Source of the DNA: Eutreptiella sp. 'Long Island Sound 2002' | Lineage: Eukaryota; Euglenozoa; Euglenophyceae; Eutreptiales; Eutreptiaceae | Length of the DNA: 64,000 bases | Direction of reading: 5' to 3' | NCBI GenBank assembly: GCA_964036045.1 | Contig: OZ038382.1 | Location: 39,882,090 to 39,946,089, forward strand | Shown: positions 48,703 to 57,085 of the stretch, in pieces | Layout: every line of letters starts with the position of its first letter | Numbering within the stretch: position 1 is the stretch's first letter | Notes under the pieces: generated by a model | Database searches by the model: none | Told to the model about the DNA's origin: nothing | What the model saw: only the letters and a program-made list of their open reading frames with translations | Position numbers and translations under genes: made by a program

Positions 48703-49124
48703 TTGCCGACACAATATCTCAAAATTGAATTCGGGACTTTCTGTCAAGTTGTTGCAGCTCCCCCTTCAGGGTTCCGGGAAGGCATTAGGCGACAATTTAG
48801 AAAGGGGTATGTTCCATATTTTTGCAAAAAAGTTTCATTTTGGTACGCCACATTTATTTGATTTTCAGGTTGCTGCGTGGTGGTTGGCTAGGCTGTACGC
48901 GTGCTTTCGTAAAGTGGCACCTTCGGCCCTACCCGTTGAAGTTTTCGCTTTGGTCCACTGCCACCACACACCCACACTGCCATTGCACCCCCCGCCACCC
49001 CTGCGCGCGCGCTCGCTCGCCTCGTCTCGTCAAGCCAAGGCATGGCTGGCTTGGCTTGGCATGGTATGGTATGGTATGGCTTGGTGCGAGAGCCAGGTGC
49101 TTTCATAATGAAGTGCGGTGATAC
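48703..49124. repeat. 422-bp monomer, extra A in TAGAAAGGGG
   Basis: TTTAGAAAGGGGTATG at about 48798 replaces TTTAGAAGGGGCATG. Also TTGTTGCAGC, TTATTTGATT, CCTTCGGCC and the CCCCTGCG tract. It offsets the deletion in the copy before it. Confidence 0.92.
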
Positions 49125-52100
49125 TTGCCGACACAATATCTCAAAATTGAAATCGGGACGTTTTGTCAAGTTATTGCAGCTCCCCCTTCAGGGTTCCGGG
49201 AAGGCATTAGGCGACAATTTAGACGGGGCATGTTCCATATTTTTGCAAAAAAGTTTCATTTTGGTACGCCACATTTATTGGATTTTCAGGTTGCTGCGTG
49301 GTGGTTGGCTAGGCTGTACGCGTGCTTTCGTAAAGTGGCACCTTTGGCCCTACCCGTTGAAGTTTTCGCTTTGGTCCACTGCCACCACACACCCACACTG
49401 CCATTGCACCCCCCGCCACCCCTGCGCGCGCGCTCGCTCGCCTCGTCTCGTCAAGCCAAGGCATGGCTGGCTTGGCTTGGCATGGTATGGTATGGTATGG
49501 CTTGGTGCGAGAGCCAGGTGCTTTCATAATGAAGTGCGGTGATACTTGCCGACACAATATCTCAAAATTGAAATCGGGACTTTTTGTCAAGTTATTGCAG
49601 CTCCCCCTTCAGGGTTCCGGGAAGGCATTAGGCGACAATTTAGAAGGGGCATGTTCCATATTTTTGCAAAAAAGTTTCATTTTGGTACGCCACATTTATT
49701 GGATTTTCAGGTTGCTGCGTGGTGGTTGGCTAGGCTGTACGCGTGCTTTCGTAAAGTGGCACCTTTGGCCCTACCCGTTGAAGTTTTCGCTTTGGTCCAC
49801 TGCCACCACACACCCACACTGCCATTGCACCCCCCGCCACCCCTGCGCGCGCGCTCGCTCGCCTCGTCTCGTCAAGCCAAGGCATGGCTGGCTTGGCTTG
49901 GCATGGTATGGTATGGTATGGCTTGGTGCGAGAGCCAGGTGCTTTCATAATGAAGTGCGGTGATACTTGCCGACACAATATCTCAAAATTGAATTCGGGA
50001 CTTTCTGTCAAGTTATTGCAGCTCCCCCTTCAGGGTTCCGGGAAGGCATTAGGCGACAATTTAGAAGGGGCATGTTCCATATTTTTGCAAAAAAGTTTCA
50101 TTTTGGTACGCCACATTTATTGGATTTTCAGGTTGCTGCGTGGTGGTTGGCTAGGCTGTACGCGTGCTTTCGTAAAGTGGCACCTTTGGCCCTACCCGTT
50201 GAAGTTTTCGCTTTGGTCCACTGCCACCACACACCCACACTGCCATTGCACCCCCCGCCACCCCCACGCGCGCGCTCGCTCGCCTCGTCTCGTCAAGCCA
50301 AGGCATGGCTGGCTTGGCTTGGCATGGTATGGTATGGTATGGCTTGGTGCGGGAGCCAGGTGCTTTCATAATGAAGTGCGGTGATACTTGCCGACACAAT
50401 ATCTCAAAATTGAAATCGGGACTTTTTGTCAAGTTATTGCAGCTCCCCCTTCAGGGTTCCGGGAAGGCATTAGGCGACAATTTAGAAGTAGCATGTTCCA
50501 TATTTTTGCAAAAAGGTTTCATTTTGGTACGCCACATTTATTGGATTTTCAGGTTGCTGCGTGGTGGTTGGCTAGGCTGTACGCGTGCTTTCGTAAAGTG
50601 GCACCTTTGGCCCTACCCGTTGAAGTTTTCGCTTTGGTCCACTGCCACCACACACCCACACTGCCATTGCACCCCCCGCCACCCCTGCGCGCGCGCTCGC
50701 TCGCCTCGTCTCGTCAAGCCAAGGCATGGCTGGCTTGGCTTGGCATGGTATGGTATGGTATGGCTTGGTGCGAGAGCCAGGTGCTTTCATAATGAAGTGC
50801 GGTGATACTTGCCGACACAATATCTCAAAATTGAAATCAGGACTTTCTGTCAAGTTATTGCAGCTCCCCCTTCAGGGTTCCGGGAAGGCATTAGGCGACA
50901 ATTTAGAAGGGGCATGTTCCATATTTTTGCAAAAAAGTTTCATTTTGGTACGCCACATTTATTGGATTTTCAGGTTGCTGCGTGGTGGTTGGCTAGGCTG
51001 TACGCGTGCTTTCGTAAAGTGGCACCTTTGGCCCTACCCGTTGAAGTTTTCGCTTTGGTCCACTGCCACCACACACCCACACTGCCATTGCACCCCCCGC
51101 CACCCCCACGCGCGCGCTCGCTCGCCTCGTCTGGTCAAGCCAAGGCATGGCTGGGTTGGCTTGGCATGGTATGGTATGGTATGGCTTGGTGCGAGAGCCA
51201 GGTGCTTTCATAATGAAGTACGGTGATACTTGCCGACACAATATCTCAAAATTGAAATCGGGACTTTTTGTCAAGTTATTGCAGCTCCCCCTTCAGGGTT
51301 CCGGGAAGGCATTAGACGACAATTTAGAAGGGGCATGTTCCATATTTTTGCAAAAAATTTTCATTTTGGTACGCCACATTTATTGGATTTTCAGGTTGCT
51401 GCGTGGTGGTTGGCTAGGCTGTACGCGTGCTTTCGTAAAGTGGCATCTTTGGCCCTACCCGTTGAAGTTTTCGCTTTGGTCCACTGCCACCACACACCCA
51501 CACTGCCATTGCACCCCCCGCCACCCCTGCGCGCGCGCTCGCTCGCCTCGTCTCGTCAAGCCAAGGCATGGCTGGCTTGGCTTGGCATGGTATGGTATGG
51601 TATGGCTTGGTGCGAGAGCCAGGTGCTTTCATAATGAAGTGCGGTGATACTTGCCGAGACAATATCTCAAAATTAAATTCGGGACTTTCTGTCAAGTTAT
51701 TGCAGCTCCCCCTTCAGGTTTCCGGGAAGGCATTAGGCGACAATTTAGAAGGGGCATGTTCCATATTTTTGCAAAAAAGTTTCATTTTGGTACGCCACAT
51801 TTATGGGATTTTCAGGTTGCTGCGTGGTGGTTGGCTAGGCTGTACGCGTGCTTTCGTAAAGTGGCACCTTTGGCCCTACCCGTTGAAGTTTTCGCTTTGG
51901 TCCACTGCCACCACACACCCACACTGCCATTGCACCCCCCGCCACCCCCGCGCGCGCGCTCGCTCGCCTCGTCTCGTCAAGCCAAGGCATGGCTGGCTTG
52001 GCTTGGCATGGTATGGTATGGTATGGCTTGGTGCGAGAGCCAGGTGCTTTCATAATGAAGTGCGGTGATACTTGCCGACACAATATCTCAAAATTGAATT

Positions 52101-52492
52101 CGGGACTTTCTGTCAAGTTATTGCAGCTCCCCCTTCAGGGTTCCGGGAAGGCATTAGGCGACAATTTAGAAGGGGCATGTTCCATATTTCTGCAAAAAAG
52201 TTTCATTTTGGTACGCCACATTTATTGGATTTTCAGGTTGCTGCGTGGTGGTTGGCTAGGCTGTACGCGTGCTTTCGTAAAGTGGCACCTTTGGCCCTAC
52301 CCGTTGAAGTTTTCGCTTTGGTCCACTGCCACCACACACCCACACTGCCATTGCACCCCCCGCCACCCCCGCGCGCGCGCTCGCTCGCCTCGTCTCGTCA
52401 AGACAAGGCATGGCTGGCTTGGCTTGGCATGGTATGGTATGGTATGGCTTGGTGCGAGAGCCAGGTGCTTTCATAATGAAGTGCGGTGATAC

Positions 52493-52913
52493 TTGCCGAC
52501 ACAATATCTCAAAATTGAATTCGGGACTTTCTGTCAGGTTATTGCAGCTCCCCCTTCAGGGTTCCGGGAAGGCATTAGGCGACAATTTAGAAGGGGCATG
52601 TTCCATATTTTTGCAAAAAAGTTTCATTTTGGTACGCCACATTTATTGGATTTTCAGGTTGCTGCGTGGTGGTTGGCTAGGCTGTACGCGTGCTTTCGTA
52701 AAGTGGCACCTTTGGCCCTACCCGTTGAAGTTTTCGCTTTGGTCCACTGCCACCACACACCCACACTGCCATTGCAGCCCCCGCCACCCCCGCGCGCGCG
52801 CTCGCTTGCCTCGTCTCGTCAAGCCAAGGCATGGCTGGCTTGGCTTGGCATGGTATGGTATGGTATGGCTTGGTGCGAGAGCCAGGTGCTTTCATAATGA
52901 AGTGCGGTGATAC
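52493..52913. repeat. Monomer 125, GCAGCCCCCG/GCTTGCC type
   Basis: This copy combines CTGTCAGGTT, GCAGCCCCCG in place of GCACCCCCCG, and CTCGCTTGCC in place of CTCGCTCGCC. The GCAGCCCCCG plus CTTGCC pair recurs at 57124, 59650 and 61755, each time followed directly by a CTCCCCATTC copy, so the two-monomer module is inherited as a block. Confidence 0.9.
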
Positions 52914-55900
52914 TTGCCGACACAATATCTCAAAATTGAATTCGGGACTTTCTGTCAAGTTATTGCAGCTCCCCATTCAGGGTTCCAGGAAGGCATTAGG
53001 CGACAATTTAGAAGGGGCATGTTCCATATTTTTGCAAAAAAGTTTCATTTTGGTACGCCACATTTATTGGATTTTCAGGTTGCTGCGTGGTGGTTGGCTA
53101 GGCTGTACGCGTGCTTTCGTGAGATGGCACCTTTGGCCCTACCCGTTGAAGTTTTTGCTCCGGTCCACTGCCACCACACACCCACACTGCCATTGCACCC
53201 CCCGCCACCCCCGCGCGCGCGCTCGCTCGCCTCGTCTCGTCAAGCCAAGGCATGGCTGGCTTGGCTTGGCATGGTATGGTATGGTATGGCTTGGTGCGAG
53301 AGCCAGGTGCTTTCATAATGAAGTGCGGTGATACTTGCCGACACAATATCTCAAAATTGAATTCGGGACTTTTTGTCAAGTTATTGCAGCTCCCCCTTCA
53401 GGGTTCCGGGAAGGCATTAGGCGACAATTTAGAAGGGGCATGTTCCATATTTTTGCAAAAAGCTTTCATTTTGGTACGCCACATTTATTGGATTTTCAGG
53501 TTGCTGCGTGGTGGTTGGCTAGGCTGTACGCGTGCTTTCGTAAAGTGGCACCTTTGGCCCTACCCGTTGAAGTTTTCGCTTTGGTCCACTGCCACCACAC
53601 ACCCACACTGCCATTGCACCCCCCGCCACCCCCGCGCGCGCGCTCGCTCGCCTCGTCTCGTCAAGCCAAGGCATGGCTGGCTTGGCTTGGCATGGTATGG
53701 TATGGTATGGCTTGGTGCGAGAGCCAGGTGCTTTCATAATGAAGTGCGGTGATACTTGCCGACACAATATCTCAAAATTGAAATCGGGACTTTCTGTCAA
53801 GCTATTGCAGCTCCCCCTTCAGGGTTCCGGGAAGGCATTAGGCGACAATTTAGAAGGGGCATGTTCCATATTTTTGCAAAAAAGTTTCATTTTGGTACGC
53901 CACATTTATTGGATTTTCAGGTTGCTGCGTGGTGGTTGGCTAGGCTGTACGTGTGCTTTCGTAAAGTGGCACCTTTGGCCCTACCCGTTGAAGTTTTCGC
54001 TTTGGTCCAATGCCACCACACACCCACAGTGCCATTGCACCCCCCGCCACCCCCCCGCGCGCGCTCGCTCGCCTCGTCTCGTCAAGTCAAGGCATGGCTG
54101 GCTGGGCTTGGCATGGTATGGTATGGTATGGCTTGGTGCGAGAGCCAGGTGCTTTCATAATGAAGTGCGGTGATACTTGCCGACACAATATCTCAAAATT
54201 GAATTCGGGACTTTCTGTCAAGTTATTGCAGCTCTCCCTTCAGGGTTCCGGGAAGGCATTAGGCGACAATTTAGAAGGGGCATGTTCCATATTTTTGCAA
54301 AAAAGTTTCATTTTGGTACGCCACATTTATTGGATTTTCAGGTTGCTGCGTGGTGGTTGGCTAGGCTGTACGCGTGCTTTCGTGAGATGGCACCTTTGGC
54401 CCTACCCGTTGAAGTTTTTGCTCCGGTCCACTGCCACCACACACCCACACTGCCATTGCACCCCCCGCCACCCCCGCGCGCGCGCTCGCTCGCCTCGTCT
54501 CGTCAAGCCAAGGCATGGCTGGCTTGGCTTGGCATGGTATGGTATGGTATGGCTTGGTGCGAGAGCCAGGTGCTTTCATAATGAAGTGCGGTGATACTTG
54601 CCGACACAATATCTCAAAATTGAATTCGGGACTTTCTGTCAAGTTATTGCAGCTCCCCCTTCAGGGTTCCGGGAAGGCATTAGGCGACAATTTAGAAGGG
54701 GCATGTTCCATATTTTTGCAAAAAGCTTTCATTTTGGTACGCCACATTTATTGGATTTTCAGGTTGCTGCGTGGTGGTTGGCTAGGCTGTACGCGTGCTT
54801 TCGTAAAGTGGCACCTTTGGCCCTACCCGTTGAAGTTTTCGCTTTGGTCCACTGCCACCACACACCCACACTGCCATTGCACCCCCCGCCACCCCCGCGC
54901 GCGCGCTCGCTCGCCTCGTCTCGTCAAGCCAAGGCATGGCTGGCTTGGCTTGGCATGGTATGGTATGGTATGGCTTGGTGCGAGAGCCAGGTGCTTTCAT
55001 AATGAAGTGCGGTGATACTTGCCGACACAATATCTCAAAATTGAAATCGGGACTTTCTGTCAAGCTATTGCAGCTCCCCCTTCAGGGTTCCGGGAAGGCA
55101 TTAGGCGACAACTTAGAAGGGGCATGTTCCATATTTTTGCAAAAAAGGTTCATTTTGGTACGCCACATTTATTGGATTTTCAGGTTGCTGCGTGGTGGTT
55201 GGCTAGGCTGTACGTGTGCTTTCGTAAAGTGGCACCTTTGGCCCTACCCGTTGAAGTTTTCGCTTTGGTCCAATGCCACCACACACCCACAGTGCCATTG
55301 CACCCCCCGCCACCCCCCCGCGCGCGCTCGCTCGCCTCGTCTCGTCAAGTAAAGGCATGGCTGGCTGGGCTTGGCATGGTATGGTATGGTATGGCTTGGT
55401 GCGAGAGCCAGGTGCTTTCATAATGAAGTGCGGTGATACTTGCCGACACAATATCTCAAAATTGAATTCGGGACTTTCTGTCAAGTTATTGCAGCTCCCC
55501 CTTCAGGGTTCCGGGAAGGCATTAGGCGACAATTTAGAAGGGGCATGTTCCATATTTTTGCAAAAAAGTTTCATTTTGGTACGCCACATTTATTGGATTT
55601 TCAGGTTGCTGCGTGGTGGTTGGCTAGGCTGTACGCGTGCTTTCGTGAGATGGCACCTTTGGCCCTACCCGTTGAAGTTTTTGCTCCGGTCCACTGCCAC
55701 CACACACCCACACTGCCATTGCACCCCCCGCCACCCCCGCGCGCGCGCTCGCTCGCCTCGTCTCGTCAAGCCAAGGCATGGCTGGCTTGGCTTGGCATGG
55801 TATGGTATGGTATGGCTTGGTGCGAGAGCCAGGTGCTTTCATAATGAAGTGCGGTGATACTTGCCGACACAATATCTCAAAATTGAATTCGGGACTTTCT

Positions 55901-56702
55901 GTCAAGTTATTGCAGCTCCCCCTTCAGGGTTCCGGGAAGGCATTAGGCGACAATTTAGAAGGGGCATGTTCCATATTTTTGCAAAAAGCTTTCATTTTGG
56001 TACGCCACATTTATTGGATTTTCAGGTTGCTGCGTGGTGGTTGGCTAGGCTGTACGCGTGCTTTCGTAAAGTGGCACCTTTGGCCCTACCCGTTGAAGTT
56101 TTCGCTTTGGTCCACTGCCACCACACACCCACACTGCCATTGCACCCCCCGCCACCCCCGCGCGCGCGCTCGCTCGCCTCGTCTCGTCAAGCCAAGGCAT
56201 GGCTGGCTTGGCTTGGCATGGTATGGTATGGTATGGCTTGGTGCGAGAGCCAGGTGCTTTCATAATGAAGTGCGGTGATACTTGCCGACACAATATCTCA
56301 AAATTGAAATCGGGACTTTCTGTCAAGCTATTGCAGCTCCCCCTTCAGGGTTCCGGGAAGGCATTAGGCGACAACTTAGAAGGGGCATGTTCCATATTTT
56401 TGCAAAAAAGGTTCATTTTGGTACGCCACATTTATTGGATTTTCAGGTTGCTGCGTGGTGGTTGGCTAGGCTGTACGTGTGCTTTCGTAAAGTGGCACCT
56501 TTGGCCCTACCCGTTGAAGTTTTCGCTTTGGTCCAATGCCACCACACACCCACAGTGCCATTGCACCCCCCGCCACCCCCCCGCGCGCGCTCGCTCGCCT
56601 CGTCTCGTCAAGTAAAGGCATGGCTGGCTGGGCTTGGCATGGTATGGTATGGTATGGCTTGGTGCGAGAGCCAGGTGCTTTCATAATGAAGTGCGGTGAT
56701 AC
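52914..56702. repeat. Higher-order repeat, 3 monomers x 3 copies (1263-bp period)
   Basis: Nine monomers in the order A-B-C: 52914-54176, 54177-55439, 55440-56702. A carries CGTGAGATGG and TTTTTGCTCCGG. B carries AAAAAGCTTTC, a HindIII site. C carries GAAATC, CAAGCTATTG, ACGTGTGC, GTCCAATGCC, ACAGTGCC and GGCTGGGCTTGG. Copies two and three also share AACTTAGAAGG, AAAAAAGGTTC and CAAGTAAAGG in C, which copy one lacks. By eye copies two and three differ at a single position (GCTCTCCC against GCTCCCCC near 54233), making them the most recent amplification in the window. Confidence 0.93.
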
Positions 56703-56726
56703 TTGCCGACACAATATCTCAAAATT

Positions 56727-56732
56727 GAATTC
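56727..56732. other. EcoRI site GAATTC, once per monomer in most copies
   Basis: GAATTC sits about 25 bp after the anchor in most monomers. It is lost where the copy reads GAAATC (for example 719, 49125, 49546, 58387, 59229, 61334), GAACTC (7035, 8720, 13351, 16297, 22611, 24291, 42390), GAATTT (4930, 7877, 32285) or AAATTC (51651, 57545, 60071). It is a convenient 421-bp ladder site and a subtype marker. Confidence 0.95.
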
Positions 56733-56810
56733 GGGACTTTCTGTCAAGTTATTGCAGCTCCCCCTTCAGGGTTCCGGGAAGGCATTAGGCGACAATTTAG
56801 AAGGGGCATG

Positions 56811-56840
56811 TTCCATATTTTTGCAAAAAAGTTTCATTTT
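56811..56840. repeat. A/T-rich module with A6 tract in the monomer
   Basis: Thirty bases with only six G or C, containing CATATTTTTGC followed by six A and then TTTCATTTT. Adjacent T and A tracts phased about 8-10 bp apart are the type of sequence that can curve DNA or exclude a nucleosome core; that is an inference from composition. The A run varies: seven A in the copy at 3666, five in that at 32285. Interrupted variants are AAAACGTT (20507), AAAGTAG (13021-13055) and GGAAAAAAG (20086, 21348). Confidence 0.75.
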
Positions 56841-56895
56841 GGTACGCCACATTTATTGGATTTTCAGGTTGCTGCGTGGTGGTTGGCTAGGCTGT

Positions 56896-56901
56896 ACGCG
56901 T
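56896..56901. other. MluI site ACGCGT, present in most monomers
   Basis: ACGCGT lies in the conserved stretch GGCTGTACGCGTGCTTTC. Several copies lose it through changes at its CpGs, for example ACGTGT in 1140, 53756, 55019, 56282 and 58387, and ACGCAT in 9141. MluI is blocked by CpG methylation, so the site also offers a methylation readout of the array. Confidence 0.93.
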
Positions 56902-56953
56902 GCTTTCGTAAAGTGGCACCTTTGGCCCTACCCGTTGAAGTTTTCGCTTTGGT

Positions 56954-57030
56954 CCACTGCCACCACACACCCACACTGCCATTGCACCCCCCGCCACCCC
57001 CGCGCGCGCGCTCGCTCGCCTCGTCTCGTC
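56954..57030. repeat. C-rich tract with (CG)5 and TCG repeats inside each monomer
   Basis: The top strand is poor in G for about 45 bases (ACCACACACCC, CACCCCCCGCCACCCCC) and then switches to (CG)5 followed by CTCGCTCG and CTCGTCTCGTC. The complementary strand has G5, G6 and G3 runs with short loops. The alternating CG run is a classical Z-DNA-prone sequence and the C/G runs could form an i-motif or quadruplex; both are inferences. This is one of the more variable parts of the unit. Two common versions exist, CACCCCCGCGCG and CACCCCCCCGCG, and several indels of the array fall here. Confidence 0.85.
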
Positions 57031-57057
57031 AAGCCAAGGCATGGCTGGCTTGGCTTG
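57030..57057. repeat. 9-bp inverted repeat with 10-base loop in each reference-type monomer
   Basis: CAAGCCAAG (57030-57038) is the exact reverse complement of CTTGGCTTG (57049-57057), separated by ten bases. The same dyad is at 204-231 and in every copy carrying CAAGCCAAGG with GGCTTGGCTTGG. It is broken in copies reading CAAGACAAGG (one mismatch), CAAAACAAGG (2403, 2824) or with the right arm changed to CTTGCCTTG (4088, 4509, 5351, 28498). I found no compensatory pairs of changes, which argues against strong selection on the stem. It could be a protein-binding dyad or a chance by-product of the TGGCT pentamers. Confidence 0.8.
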
Positions 57058-57085
57058 GCATGGTATGGTATGGTATGGCTTGGTG
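57042..57085. repeat. Nested pentanucleotide microsatellite TGGYN
   Basis: The tract reads as TGGCT, GGCT, TGGCT, TGGCA, TGGTA, TGGTA, TGGTA, TGGCT, TGGTG: eight pentamers and one four-base unit. All copies keep the same number of units: each length change in the array was traced to another part of the monomer. Point changes do occur, for example TGGTAATGC at about 19195, GGCAGGG at about 22126, GGCACGG at about 13286, ATGGGATGG at about 30127 and TGGTGTGG at about 36432. Four GG pairs with three-base loops could form a two-tetrad quadruplex (inference). Confidence 0.9.

Larger units (their letters stand above)
47862..52492. repeat. Monomers 114-124, GAAATC/CTTTTTGTC subtype
   Basis: From 47862 a linked pair, GAAATC in place of GAATTC and TTTTTGTC in place of TTTCTGTC, becomes frequent (47862, 49546, 50388, 51230; 49125 in modified form). 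A CCCCTGCGCG version of the CG tract marks 48703, 49125, 49546, 50388 and 51230. Within this, 49967-51650 is a two-monomer repeat in two copies (842 bp): CCCCACGCG then CCCCTGCG, twice. The zone closes with near-reference copies at 51651 and 52072, the latter the last CAAGACAAGG copy. Confidence 0.88.

Noticed and set aside
56727-56745. TTCGGGA near the EcoRI site as a possible CENP-B box.
   Set aside because: The 17-bp box needs TTCG, four bases, A, two bases, then CGGG. The TTCG occurrences in the monomer (TTCGGGAC, TTCGTAAA, TTCGCTTT) are not followed by this pattern.
56770-56781. GGGTTCCGGGAA resembles a tRNA B box.
   Set aside because: It lacks the invariant GGTTCGANNCC pattern, there is no A box at the right distance upstream, and no cloverleaf can be drawn.
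56850-56868. TTATTGGATTTTCAGG looks like a 3' splice acceptor.
   Set aside because: It is simply part of the monomer, repeated in every copy, with no matching exon, donor or coding context.
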